Shown here: in pieces, positions 8,879 through 18,220 of the stretch
Numbering within the stretch: the stretch's first letter is position 1
Layout: the number at the start of each line of letters is the position of its first letter
DNA from: an uncultured Bacteroides sp.
GTDB lineage: Bacteria > Bacteroidota > Bacteroidia > Bacteroidales > Bacteroidaceae
Assembly (NCBI RefSeq): GCF_963666545.1
Contig: NZ_OY762899.1
Span: 1,674,001 to 1,738,000, forward strand
Length of the DNA stretch: 64,000 bases
Direction of reading: 5' to 3'
Notes under the pieces: generated by a model
Databases searched by the model: none
The model's input: the letters and a program-made list of their open reading frames with translations, nothing else
What the model was told of the DNA's origin: nothing
Program-made: the position numbers and the translations under genes

Positions 8879-10954
8879 ATGGAAAACATCTATAATTACT
8901 TCAAACGTGATATCAGTTGGCTATCCTTCAACTATCGCGTGTTACTGGAAGCCGATGATGACCGCCTCCCGTTATACGAACGTATTAATTTCATCGCTAT
9001 CTATTCTTCGAATCTTGAAGAGTTTTATAAGATACGCGTAGCCGATCATAAAGCCATAGCCACAGGTGGAGCAAGAGACGATGAAGAGTCCGTCCAATCG
9101 TCAATCAAACTTTTAGAAGAGATTAGTTCTGAGGTCAACCGACAATTGGAAGAGCGCATTCGTATTTATGAGAATAAAATTCTACCGGCTCTTCGCGAAA
9201 ATCAGATTATCTTCTATCAGAGTCATAACGTGGAGTCCTTTCATCAAGATTTTGTGCGCAGTTTCTTTAAAGAAGAGATTTTCCCTTACCTGCAACCGGT
9301 TCCTCTGTGGAAGAACAAAGTAATCTCCTTCTTAAGAGACAACAGGCTCTATCTGGCTGTACGCCTATTTCTTCTCGGCACGAGTAAAGATGACCCGAAC
9401 CATGTACAATATTTCGTAATGAAGATGCCCTATAGCAAAGTGCCCCGCTTCATTGAACTTCCGAAACACAAAGATCATTATTACCTGATGTATATTGAAG
9501 ATATTATCAAGGCCAATATTGGCACCATCTTTCCGGGATACGAAGTGGACTGCAGCTATTGCATCAAAATATCCAGGGATGCTGATATATTCATTGATGA
9601 TACAGAAAATTCAGACATAGTAGAACAAGTAAAAAAGAATGTAAAGAAACGCAAGATAGGTGCAGTATGCCGTTTTGTATATGACCGCCAGATGCCGGAT
9701 GATTTTCTGGATCTTCTTGTAGAGGCTTATCACATTGACAAAAATGAGTTAGTGCCAGGTGACAAACACTTAAACCTGGAAGACTTGCGTCGATTGCCCA
9801 ACCCGAACAAAGACCTTATATGCAATATAAAACCTCAACCAATGAAGCTCGCATGCTTGGATAACAAGGATTCAATCTTTAGATACGTAGCGAAAAAAGA
9901 TTTGCTGATACACTATCCTTATTACTCCTTCGGACACTTCACCCATTTTCTTTATGAAGCCGTACACGACCCCCGAACCCGAGAAATTATGATCACCCAA
10001 TATCGTGTTGCGGAGAATTCAGCCGTGATAAACACACTCATATCAGCGGCACTCAACGGGAAAAAGGTTACTGTATTTGTCGAACTCAAAGCTCGTTTTG
10101 ATGAAGAGAATAATCTGGCTACAGCCGAAATGATGCAAGCAGCAGGTATCAACATCATTTATAGCATCCCCGGATTAAAGGTACATGCCAAGGTCGCCCT
10201 TATACTAAGGCAAGAAGAAGAAGAGGGTAAGCTAATTCGCAGCTATGCTTATATAAGTACGGGGAACTTTAACGAAAAAACGGCTAATGTATATGCAGAT
10301 AGTGCGCTGTTCACCTGCAACAAAGAAATCGTAAATGATCTCCATAGCCTCTTTCTCACTCTTGAAAAGAAAGAGATTCCGAATTTTAAGCACCTACTTG
10401 TTTCTCAGTTCAACTTAATTTCTGAATTGGATAAACTAATCGATCATGAAATAGAGTTAGCTGAAAGCGGCAAGAAGGGACGCATTATATTAAAGATGAA
10501 CGCACTTCAAGATCCTAACATGATTGATCGGCTTTATGAAGCCTCCATGAGTGGAGTTGAGATAGATCTCATCATTCGTGGCATCTGTTGCCTGATACCG
10601 GAGCAACCCTATAGCCAAAACATACGTATCACCCGTATCGTGGATAGTTTTCTGGAGCATGCCCGTGTGTGGTATTTTGGGAATAATAACAATCCTAGAG
10701 TCTTTCTAGGTTCGCCCGATTGGATGAGGCGCAATCTATATCGACGAATAGAAGCTGTAGTGCCTGTTCTTGATCCTGATCTCCGACAAGAGATGATTGA
10801 TATGCTCAAACTCCAATTAAAAGACAACCAAAAAGCTTGTTTTGTTAATGAGCATTTGCGCAATGTGTTCAAACATGAAGACTCTTTACCCCCTTTGAGA
10901 GCACAATATGCTTTCTATAATTATCTGAAAGCGAAAAATGAAACACGTATGTAA
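8879..10954 (+). CDS. ppk1: Polyphosphate kinase 1
   Basis: 691 residues, the usual length of PPK1, from the ATG at 8879 (MENIYNYFKRDISWLSFNYRVL), which matches the conserved family start. The two PLD-like catalytic histidines are present: His436 in GLKVHAKVAL, the autophosphorylated residue, and His594 in LEHARVWYF. PPK1 makes long-chain polyphosphate from ATP, reversibly. The next gene on the same strand is a phosphate permease, so this is a phosphate uptake and storage module. The promoter is the TTTG/TATATTTG pair directly upstream. Confidence 0.96.
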   Translation: MENIYNYFKRDISWLSFNYRVLLEADDDRLPLYERINFIAIYSSNLEEFYKIRVADHKAIATGGARDDEESVQSSIKLLEEISSEVNRQLEERIRIYENKILPALRENQIIFYQSHNVESFHQDFVRSFFKEEIFPYLQPVPLWKNKVISFLRDNRLYLAVRLFLLGTSKDDPNHVQYFVMKMPYSKVPRFIELPKHKDHYYLMYIEDIIKANIGTIFPGYEVDCSYCIKISRDADIFIDDTENSDIVEQVKKNVKKRKIGAVCRFVYDRQMPDDFLDLLVEAYHIDKNELVPGDKHLNLEDLRRLPNPNKDLICNIKPQPMKLACLDNKDSIFRYVAKKDLLIHYPYYSFGHFTHFLYEAVHDPRTREIMITQYRVAENSAVINTLISAALNGKKVTVFVELKARFDEENNLATAEMMQAAGINIIYSIPGLKVHAKVALILRQEEEEGKLIRSYAYISTGNFNEKTANVYADSALFTCNKEIVNDLHSLFLTLEKKEIPNFKHLLVSQFNLISELDKLIDHEIELAESGKKGRIILKMNALQDPNMIDRLYEASMSGVEIDLIIRGICCLIPEQPYSQNIRITRIVDSFLEHARVWYFGNNNNPRVFLGSPDWMRRNLYRRIEAVVPVLDPDLRQEMIDMLKLQLKDNQKACFVNEHLRNVFKHEDSLPPLRAQYAFYNYLKAKNETRM

Positions 10955-11010
10955 CATAGATAACGCATATTTGCAATATATTTGCGCACTAGAAAACAGA
11001 AGACACATTT

Positions 11011-13260
11011 ATGGAAACTCTTTATCTTGGTATTGTTATCTTTTTATTCATTCTAGCTGTGTTCGATCTAATGGTCGGTGTTAGCAATGATGCAGTAAAC
11101 TTTCTAAATTCGGCCATAGGTGCAAAAGCAGCATCTTTCAAAACAATCATGATTGTTTCGGCTATAGGTATTTTCATTGGTGCATCCCTCTCTAACGGAA
11201 TGATGGACATCGCCAGACACGGCATTTATCAACCGGAATATTTCTACTTCAATGAGATAATGTGTATTGTACTCGCCGTTATGCTCACAGATGTGGTCTT
11301 ACTGGACATTTTCAATTCGATGGGAATGCCGACTTCGACTACCGTATCCATGGTTTTTGAACTTCTAGGAGGAACATTTGCTTTGGCATTGATCAAAGTT
11401 TATGGCAGCAATGAGCTCGAATTAGGTGATTTGATTAACACAGACAAAGCCCTATCCGTCATCATGGCCATTTTCGTATCAGTAGCCATCGCATTCTTCT
11501 TTGGTATGCTGGTGCAATACATCGCCCGTATTGTTTTTACTTTCAATTACGAGAAAAAGATGAAATACAGTATCGGAGTCTTTGGCGGCATAGCAGCTAC
11601 TGCAATCATATACTTCATGCTTATCAATGGGCTGAAGAGTAGCTCGTTCATGACCAAAGAGAACATCGGATGGATAAATACAAATACACCTCAGCTTGTT
11701 TTAGGCTGTTTTATCTTCTTCACCTTACTGATGCAAATTCTGCATTGGCTGAAAATTAATGTATTCAAAGTCATCGTATTATTGGGCACTTTTTCTCTGG
11801 CACTTGCATTTGCCGGCAATGACCTGGTAAACTTCATCGGCGTTCCTCTAGCCGGTTATTCATCTTTCATTGATTATACTGCAAACGGAGCCGGAGCAGC
11901 TCCGGATAATTATTTAATGACCTCACTTCTAGGACCTGCTCAAACTCCTTGGTATTTCCTTATTGGTGCAGGTGCCGTTATGGTATATGCTCTATTTACT
12001 TCTAAAAAAGCACATGCAGTAGTAAAAACATCTGTTGACTTAGCTCGTCAGGACGAAGGAGAAGAGACTTTTGGCAGCACCCCTATTGCTCGCACGCTTG
12101 TACGTATCAGCCTTGGCACTTCCAATAGCCTTTCAAGAATTCTTCCTGAAAGTACAAAACAGTGGATCGATTCACGTTTCCGTAAAGATGAAGCTATCAT
12201 AGCCGATGGCGCAGCTTTTGACTTAGTGCGTGCGTCTGTCAACTTAGTATTGGCAGGCCTTTTAATCGCCTTGGGTACTTCCTTGAAATTGCCACTTTCT
12301 ACAACTTACGTCACTTTCATGGTAGCAATGGGTAGCTCACTCTCCGACAGAGCTTGGGGAAGAGACTCAGCAGTATTCCGCATAACCGGTGTACTTTCTG
12401 TCATCGGAGGCTGGTTTCTCACTGCAGGTGCGGCTTTCACAATTTGCTTCTTTGTAGCAATGGTCATTTACTTTGGTGGTACAGTAGCCATTGTATTAAT
12501 GATAGCATTAGCTGCATTTACGCTACTTCGCAGCCAAGTCTTGTTTAAGAAAAACAACCAAAAGGGCAAAGAGAATGAAACTTTCAAAGAGTTGATGCGC
12601 AGCACAGACAGTGCACAAGCTTTGGAATTAATGAGAATATTAACACGTGAGGAACTCACCAAAGTCTTGGAATATGCCGAGGAAAATTTCAACCGCATTG
12701 TAACCTCTTTCATTGCTGAAAACTTGCGGGGGCTACGCAAAGCCATGGGAGCCAGCAAATTTGAAAAACAACTGTTGAAACAGATGAAGCGTACAGGTAC
12801 ATTAGCAATGTGTCGCTTGGACAACAATACAGTACTTGAGAAAGGACTCTATTATTATCAAGGGAATGATTTTGCCAGTGAACTGGTTTATAGCATCAAT
12901 CGTTTGTGTGAACCTTGTTTAGAGCATATTGATAATAATTTCAACCCACTCAATGAAACGCAACAATCGGAATTTGCCAATGTATCCAAAGACATCACCG
13001 AACTAATCCGTTCATGCAGGGAGAAATTGAATACAAATAATTTCCAAGATTTCGAGGATAATATCAGCACAGGTAATACCCTTAACGCGCAATTAGCTCA
13101 TCTGAAGCGAGAAGAGTTAAAGCGTATTCAGAACCAGAGAGGCAGCATCAAAGTAAGCATGGTCTATCTGACAATGGTTCAAGAGGCACAAAATGTGGTG
13201 ACCTATACCATTAACTTGATGAAAGTAAGTCGCAAATTTCAGATGGAGACTGATTTTTAA
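11011..13260 (+). CDS. Pit/PHO4-family phosphate permease with C-terminal PhoU-like region
   Basis: 749 residues. The two inverted PHO4 repeats are recognisable from GVSNDAVNFLNSAIGAKA at about residues 23-40 and FAGNDLVNFIGVP around N270/D271, each within membrane helices. The permease portion ends near residue 530. The last ~200 residues are soluble and helical (from NETFKELMRSTDSAQALELM onward) and resemble a PhoU-type domain. Family members carry phosphate with protons or sodium. E. coli PitA is about 500 residues, so this is the longer fused form common in Bacteroidetes. It has its own TATATTTG -7 element at 10977-10984 in the 56-bp gap after ppk1. Confidence 0.9.
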   Translation: METLYLGIVIFLFILAVFDLMVGVSNDAVNFLNSAIGAKAASFKTIMIVSAIGIFIGASLSNGMMDIARHGIYQPEYFYFNEIMCIVLAVMLTDVVLLDIFNSMGMPTSTTVSMVFELLGGTFALALIKVYGSNELELGDLINTDKALSVIMAIFVSVAIAFFFGMLVQYIARIVFTFNYEKKMKYSIGVFGGIAATAIIYFMLINGLKSSSFMTKENIGWINTNTPQLVLGCFIFFTLLMQILHWLKINVFKVIVLLGTFSLALAFAGNDLVNFIGVPLAGYSSFIDYTANGAGAAPDNYLMTSLLGPAQTPWYFLIGAGAVMVYALFTSKKAHAVVKTSVDLARQDEGEETFGSTPIARTLVRISLGTSNSLSRILPESTKQWIDSRFRKDEAIIADGAAFDLVRASVNLVLAGLLIALGTSLKLPLSTTYVTFMVAMGSSLSDRAWGRDSAVFRITGVLSVIGGWFLTAGAAFTICFFVAMVIYFGGTVAIVLMIALAAFTLLRSQVLFKKNNQKGKENETFKELMRSTDSAQALELMRILTREELTKVLEYAEENFNRIVTSFIAENLRGLRKAMGASKFEKQLLKQMKRTGTLAMCRLDNNTVLEKGLYYYQGNDFASELVYSINRLCEPCLEHIDNNFNPLNETQQSEFANVSKDITELIRSCREKLNTNNFQDFEDNISTGNTLNAQLAHLKREELKRIQNQRGSIKVSMVYLTMVQEAQNVVTYTINLMKVSRKFQMETDF

Positions 13261-13326
13261 TTCGAATGCACTTGGCAAAGGGTACTTAAATATCGTATCT
13301 TTGCACTTCATTTTAAACGATTAAGC

Positions 13327-14964
13327 ATGATTTCAATAGACGGATTAGCCGTAGAGTTCGGTGGATCCACCTTATTTAGCGATATTTCATTTGTCATCAA
13401 CGAGAAGGACCGCATCGCCCTTATGGGTAAAAATGGTGCTGGTAAAAGCACACTGCTCAAAATTCTGGCAGGCGTCAGACCTCCTTCGCGGGGAAAAATA
13501 TCGGCACCAAAAGAGTGTATCATTGCCTACCTGCCACAACACTTGATGACAGAAGACGGCAGGACAGTTTTTGAAGAAACTGCTCAGGCCTTTGCTCATC
13601 AACATGAGATGGAGGCCGAAATAGGACGTTTGAATAAAGAGTTGGAAACTCGCACGGACTATGAGACGGATAGTTATATGGAACTTATCGAAGAGGTCTC
13701 TGCCTTGAGTGAGAAATTCTATGCAATTGATGCGACGAATTATGAAGAAGATGTAGAGAAAGCCTTGTTCGGTTTAGGCTTTTCGCGCGAAGACTTCAGT
13801 CGCCAGACAAAAGATTTCAGCGGTGGATGGAGAATGCGCATCGAACTGGCTAAATTGCTTTTACAAAAGCCTGATGTGTTATTGCTTGATGAACCGACAA
13901 ATCATTTGGATATTGAATCAATTCAATGGCTGGAGGATTTTCTGATCAATAGTGCCAAGGCTGTTATCGTTATCAGTCACGATCGCAAATTTATTGACAA
14001 CATCACTACGCGGACTATTGAAGTAACAATGGGACGCATTTATGATTATAAAGTAAACTACTCTAAATATCTGGAACTACGCAAAGAAAGAAGAGAACAA
14101 CAACAGAAGGCTTATGAGGAACAACAAAGATTCATCGCCGATACCACCGAATTTATAGATCGATTTAAAGGTACTTATTCAAAAACAACGCAAGTTCAAA
14201 GCCGAGTAAAAATGCTAGAGAAACTCGATCTCCTTGAAGTGGACGAAGAAGATTCTTCGGCATTGAGATTAAAGTTTCCTCCATCCCCTCGTTCGGGTAA
14301 TTATCCGGTAACAATGGACAATGTAGGAAAAAGCTATGGAGACCATATCGTTTTTCAGAATACCAATATAACCATAGATAGAGGAGATAAAGTCGCTTTC
14401 GTAGGTAAAAATGGTGAAGGAAAATCGACCCTCGTAAAGTGCATTATGAAAGAAATAGAGCACAACGGTACTTTGACGCTGGGGCATAACGTGCAAATAG
14501 GTTATTTCGCTCAAAATCAAGCTTCACTATTGGATGAAAACCTGACTGTCTTTCAAACAATTGATGATGTGGCTAAAGGTGATATACGAAACAGGATACG
14601 CGATTTGTTGGGTGCCTTCATGTTTGGTGGAGAGGAATCAACTAAAAAGGTAAAAGTGCTTTCGGGAGGCGAACGGACACGACTGGCGATGATAAAGTTG
14701 CTTTTAGAGCCCATCAACTTACTAATATTGGATGAACCGACCAACCACTTGGATTTAAAGACCAAAGACATCTTAAAACAAGCACTGGCGGACTTTGACG
14801 GAACGCTAGTTGTTGTGTCTCATGACCGTGATTTCCTTGATGGCTTAGTGACAAAAGTCTACGAGTTCGGTAATAAAAAGGTCACAGAACACTTGTGTGG
14901 CATTTACGAATTCTTGGAGAAAAAGAAAATGGACTCGTTGAACGAATTAGAAAAAAGAAAATAA
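13327..14964 (+). CDS. ABC-F family ATP-binding protein
   Basis: 545 residues with two ABC ATPase domains and no membrane helices. Domain 1: Walker A GKNGAGKST at 34-42, signature FSGGW and Walker B LLLDEPTNHLD. Domain 2: Walker A GKNGEGKST at 360-368, signature LSGGE and LLILDEPTNHLD. A charged interdomain linker rich in Glu, Arg and Gln (KERREQQQKAYEEQQRF) corresponds to the P-site tRNA interaction motif. ABC-F proteins act on stalled or initiating ribosomes; which subfamily this belongs to cannot be settled by eye. A TATCTTTG -7 element lies at 13296-13303, with TTGG 20 bp upstream as a -33. Confidence 0.92.
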   Translation: MISIDGLAVEFGGSTLFSDISFVINEKDRIALMGKNGAGKSTLLKILAGVRPPSRGKISAPKECIIAYLPQHLMTEDGRTVFEETAQAFAHQHEMEAEIGRLNKELETRTDYETDSYMELIEEVSALSEKFYAIDATNYEEDVEKALFGLGFSREDFSRQTKDFSGGWRMRIELAKLLLQKPDVLLLDEPTNHLDIESIQWLEDFLINSAKAVIVISHDRKFIDNITTRTIEVTMGRIYDYKVNYSKYLELRKERREQQQKAYEEQQRFIADTTEFIDRFKGTYSKTTQVQSRVKMLEKLDLLEVDEEDSSALRLKFPPSPRSGNYPVTMDNVGKSYGDHIVFQNTNITIDRGDKVAFVGKNGEGKSTLVKCIMKEIEHNGTLTLGHNVQIGYFAQNQASLLDENLTVFQTIDDVAKGDIRNRIRDLLGAFMFGGEESTKKVKVLSGGERTRLAMIKLLLEPINLLILDEPTNHLDLKTKDILKQALADFDGTLVVVSHDRDFLDGLVTKVYEFGNKKVTEHLCGIYEFLEKKKMDSLNELEKRK

Positions 14965-15068
14965 TAATATTTTTTATATTTTGAAAAGAGGTATAATAAG
15001 ACAAAATATGCTTTCTTTGTAATTGGTATAAGAAATACCTTTATTATCAACTCTAAAAAAAGAAAAAT

Positions 15069-15350
15069 ATGAAAAGACTATTTTATTGCGCTGCATTTGT
15101 TGCAGCAATGGGCTTGTTTACAACAGCCAACGCTCAAAGCACAGCTACAACAAAGAAAGAGGTAAAGAAAGAGCAATGTGATAAGAAATGTGACAAGAAA
15201 GACGGTAAAGCTTGCTGCAAAGCAGGGGACGCTAAAAAAGAATGTTGCAAAACTGCTGACGCTTCAAAAAAAGCAACTGCAAAAGATTGTTGCAAAGCCG
15301 ATAACGCAAAGAAATCTTCTGGCAAAGAAACTGCTGCAAAGAAGAAATAA
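15069..15350 (+). CDS. Small exported Cys/Lys-rich protein, function unknown
   Basis: 93 residues. A clear Sec signal peptide (residues 1-22, ending TTANAQ) precedes a 71-residue mature part with 8 Cys and about 23 Lys and almost no hydrophobic residues. Cys occur as C37, C41 and three CC pairs at 49/50, 59/60 and 74/75, in degenerate repeats of the form CCKxxDAxKK. Such composition suggests metal binding or a disulfide/redox role in the periplasm, but no known family was recognised. It is free-standing, 104 bp after the ABC-F gene, and closes with a hairpin terminator. The open frame on the opposite strand is a shadow. Confidence 0.8.
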   Translation: MKRLFYCAAFVAAMGLFTTANAQSTATTKKEVKKEQCDKKCDKKDGKACCKAGDAKKECCKTADASKKATAKDCCKADNAKKSSGKETAAKKK

Positions 15351-15384
15351 AATTTAAGTTAAGTACATTCGTTTTAAATTAAGG

Positions 15385-15424
15385 AAGCAGGTGCTCAAAA
15401 GAAATTTTGAATACCTGCTTTCTC
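15385..15424. terminator. Terminator between convergent genes
   Basis: An 8-bp stem AAGCAGGT / ACCTGCTT (15385-15392, 15413-15420) with an inner TCAAAA / TTTTGA helix is followed by TTCTCATT. It lies between the small Cys-rich gene and the convergent methyltransferase gene. It is a good terminator for the rightward gene and may also serve the leftward one. Confidence 0.75.
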
Positions 15425-15428
15425 ATTA

Positions 15429-16850
15429 TTACAAAGTTCTAACTTCTTGGGGCAAATACCCACTACGAATGCGCCATTCTTGTGGATAAAGGTTGTTGGC
15501 TCGATTGCCGATATTCTTCACAAAGCCCAATGGAGCACCTTTATAAGTAACCAAAAGACAACCACGAGGCGAAGTGTCGCTAAGTGTTATTGCCTCTTTT
15601 CGCAAATAGGCAATAGCTTGTTCATAACCAATCTCTTCAGTATGAAAGACTCCGGGACGCATGATCAGGCTCATAGCAAGTGCATGATTCGGAATAATAT
15701 CTTTCCCCTTCATTTCAGCCAATGCAACACCTGCTTGAACAATGCGCAACGCCTGTTGCAGTTTACCTAATTCAGTAAAATAAGACTGAGGAAAAGCCGA
15801 AACAAAACGATCATTTGCAATCAACTGATAATTATCTGAATCAACAATCCAATCTTTTACAATATTTAGTACCTCTTTGTTAGGAGAGGGAAGTTTTGAT
15901 CCTTTATTCTTTTTATCCGCTATTTTCCGTTGTGAAGAGCCGAATCGACAAGTATCCTCCAGATCCGGCTTTCTTAACACAGCAAGAAAAAAACCTTCCC
16001 CCACCGTCTTATGAGGCAGGAAGCGATAAACAGGAAAATCACGATTTGCCAGATTGCCACTTATATTCCATTCTTCGGGCACATCCACCTCTAAAGGTAT
16101 CCCTCCAAATTCCTCCTGTATCCAAGCAATATTCTCCTCGTCTTCCTTTGTGTTATAAGTACACGTACTATAAATAAGAACTCCTCCCGGCTTAAGACTA
16201 GGCCAAATATCAGCAATAATGCGTCGTTGCCGTTGCCTACAGATTTCAACATTATCCAAGCTCCATTCTTCAATAGCACCGGCATCTTTTCGAAACATTC
16301 CCTCGCCCGAACAAGGGACATCAGCCAAAATTACATCAAAAAAAGAATCAAGCGTAGAGAAATCAGTCGGGTCGTTATTTGTCACAACAACATTAGGTTG
16401 CCCCCACTTCGTGAGATTTTCAGCCAGAATTTGAGAACGAGAACGAATAACCTCATTAGCAACCAGCAAACTTCCTGAAGGTAACAGACTACAAGCATGG
16501 GTCGATTTACCACCTGGAGCCGCACATAAATCGAGCATCACACTAGGCGTGTGCACATACTGCTTCATCACCTTCTCCAGAAACATGGAAGAAGCTTCCT
16601 GCACATAATAGCAACCAGCATGAAATAAAGGATCAAAAGTAAAAGTTAGCCGCTCAGGAAGATAATAACCTGTAGCGCACCAAGGTATCGGAGCTAGATC
16701 CTCAATAGCTATGGGCGAGAACTCCTTTTTTGAAACATTTAGTCGGACACTGACGGGAGAATCTTGTTCCAATGCTTCAAGCAACCCATCATAGCCTTCT
16801 TCTCCCAAAAGGGTGCGTGTATAAGTCGTAAAATTAGTAGGTAAGTTCAT
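15429..16850 (-). CDS. RsmF-like rRNA (cytosine-C5)-methyltransferase (NOL1/NOP2/sun family)
   Basis: 473 residues. SAM-binding motif I is DLCAAPGGKS (107-116). The two family cysteines are present: Cys180 in the DVPCSGEGMF motif and catalytic Cys230 in YSTCTYNTKEDEEN. A C-terminal extension of about 180 residues ending PQEWRIRSGYLPQEV resembles the PUA-like/RsmF C-terminal region. Members methylate a cytosine at C5 in 16S rRNA; the target position here is not certain. It is convergent with the upstream small gene and divergent from the next cassette. Confidence 0.9.
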   Translation of the reverse strand: MNLPTNFTTYTRTLLGEEGYDGLLEALEQDSPVSVRLNVSKKEFSPIAIEDLAPIPWCATGYYLPERLTFTFDPLFHAGCYYVQEASSMFLEKVMKQYVHTPSVMLDLCAAPGGKSTHACSLLPSGSLLVANEVIRSRSQILAENLTKWGQPNVVVTNNDPTDFSTLDSFFDVILADVPCSGEGMFRKDAGAIEEWSLDNVEICRQRQRRIIADIWPSLKPGGVLIYSTCTYNTKEDEENIAWIQEEFGGIPLEVDVPEEWNISGNLANRDFPVYRFLPHKTVGEGFFLAVLRKPDLEDTCRFGSSQRKIADKKNKGSKLPSPNKEVLNIVKDWIVDSDNYQLIANDRFVSAFPQSYFTELGKLQQALRIVQAGVALAEMKGKDIIPNHALAMSLIMRPGVFHTEEIGYEQAIAYLRKEAITLSDTSPRGCLLVTYKGAPLGFVKNIGNRANNLYPQEWRIRSGYLPQEVRTL

Positions 16851-16964
16851 TTTCTTCTATTAAAAAGTGCAAATATGAAAAATAATTCGTCTCTTTGCAA
16901 CTTTCCGTGTAACGAACTACGTCTAAACATACAAAGAAACAATAATAATAAAACTATAAAGTAT

Positions 16965-17678
16965 ATGAAACGAATAATTATTGCTCTGATGGTAACAATC
17001 GCATTCTGTACGCTGGCACTGGCTCAGAAGAAGGTTACCATTGTAAAAGACAGCATTGGAAAAGCCAAAATTACAGTGACTAAGACAAGCGCGGCAACAG
17101 ATGATGAGGATTCGGACACAACATTCGTTGCTGAATGGGAAGACACTCCTGATAGTGCTTCAAGTACGACTATATCGGCAACAGATGATGATGACTTTCC
17201 ATTCAACTTTGACGGTCAACACTTTGGGAGCGCAGCATTACTAATTCCTATTATTGCCATCATTATGGGATGTGGACTCCCTATATTCATTGTCTTTATA
17301 GCATTCTTTTTTCGGTATAAAAATAAGAAAGCAAAATATCGCCTTGTTGAGCAAGCTCTTGCATCCGGACAACCAATACCCGAAGGTATGTTCAGTGAGC
17401 AAAAAATAGAGAATGACATTCAAACAAAAGGCATTAAAAACACCTTCATGGGCATCGGACTTTTCATCTTTCTCTGGGCTTTAACAGGGAACTTTGGACT
17501 AGGGTGCATCGGATTACTAATCATGTTTACAGGCTTGGGGCAACTGGTGATCGGTTATACTCAGAAGCCTTCTTCAATCGAAAAAGGCCCTTATGCAAAC
17601 AATAGTAGAAACAACCAGGCTTCGGATGCAAAAGCCAATTACGAGGAAAAAAGCGATAAGCCTTCAACCGAAGAATGA
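16965..17678 (+). CDS. DUF6249-like exported/membrane protein upstream of an ECF sigma gene
   Basis: 237 residues from the ATG at 16965 (MKRIIIALMV); an earlier in-frame ATG at 16875 gives an Asn-rich, signal-free extension and is rejected. Signal peptide to about residue 20, then an acidic Ser/Thr/Asp-rich segment (about 40-85), a strong helix at about 89-117, and two more at about 160-198, with a charged C-terminal tail. It fits the DUF6249 membrane proteins. The stop overlaps the sigma-factor start (ATGA, 4 bp), so translation is coupled; a sensor or partner of the sigma factor is inference. Confidence 0.75.
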   Translation: MKRIIIALMVTIAFCTLALAQKKVTIVKDSIGKAKITVTKTSAATDDEDSDTTFVAEWEDTPDSASSTTISATDDDDFPFNFDGQHFGSAALLIPIIAIIMGCGLPIFIVFIAFFFRYKNKKAKYRLVEQALASGQPIPEGMFSEQKIENDIQTKGIKNTFMGIGLFIFLWALTGNFGLGCIGLLIMFTGLGQLVIGYTQKPSSIEKGPYANNSRNNQASDAKANYEEKSDKPSTEE

Positions 17679-18220
17679 GTCAACTTAACGACATATCGTT
17701 AGTAGCACAGGTCGTGGTATTCAAAAATACCAGGGCCTTTGACGAGTTAGTAAAGAAATACCAATCGCCTATCAGGCGATTCTTTCTAAACCTAACTTGC
17801 GGAGACGGTGAGTTAAGTGATGATTTGGCGCAAGATACATTTGTAAAGGCATATACTAATATTGCTTCATTTAAGAATCTCTCTAGTTTCTCTACTTGGC
17901 TCTATCGTGTTGCATATAATGTTTTTTATGACTATATTCGCAGTCGAAAGGATACGACCGACCTGGAAGCTAAAGAAATAGATGCAGCATGGAGCACAGA
18001 GCAAGAAAATGTAGGAGAAAAAATGGATATCTACCAATCGCTTAAAATGCTGAAGGAAATAGAACGAACCTGCATCACTCTATTCTACATGGAAGATGTA
18101 AGTATTGATAAAATTGCAGGAATTGTAGGTTGCCCGGCAGGAACGGTGAAATCTCACTTGTCCAGAGGCAAAGATAAATTAGCAACATACTTAAAACAAA
18201 ACGGTTATGATGGAAACTAA
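17675..18220 (+). CDS. ECF-type RNA polymerase sigma-70 factor
   Basis: 181 residues. Region 2 runs from FDELVKKYQSPIRRFF through LAQDTFVKAY to STWLYRVAYNVFYDYIR (about 20-90). Region 4 is ERTCITLFYMEDVSIDKIAGI followed by the helix-turn-helix GCPAGTVKSHLSRGKDKL (about 130-172). It is of the RpoE-like rather than FecI-like type: no FecR or SusC gene follows. It overlaps the preceding membrane-protein gene by 4 bp and the next small membrane-protein gene by 14 bp, so all three should be made from one transcript in linked amounts. Confidence 0.93.
   Translation: MSQLNDISLVAQVVVFKNTRAFDELVKKYQSPIRRFFLNLTCGDGELSDDLAQDTFVKAYTNIASFKNLSSFSTWLYRVAYNVFYDYIRSRKDTTDLEAKEIDAAWSTEQENVGEKMDIYQSLKMLKEIERTCITLFYMEDVSIDKIAGIVGCPAGTVKSHLSRGKDKLATYLKQNGYDGN

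Noticed and set aside
15134-15325. Minus-strand frame opposite the Cys/Lys-rich gene
   Set aside because: Repetitive shadow; the plus strand has a signal peptide, start context and terminator.
17024-17423. Minus-strand open frames inside the DUF6249-like gene
   Set aside because: Shadows of the coding frame with biased composition and no starts or promoters.
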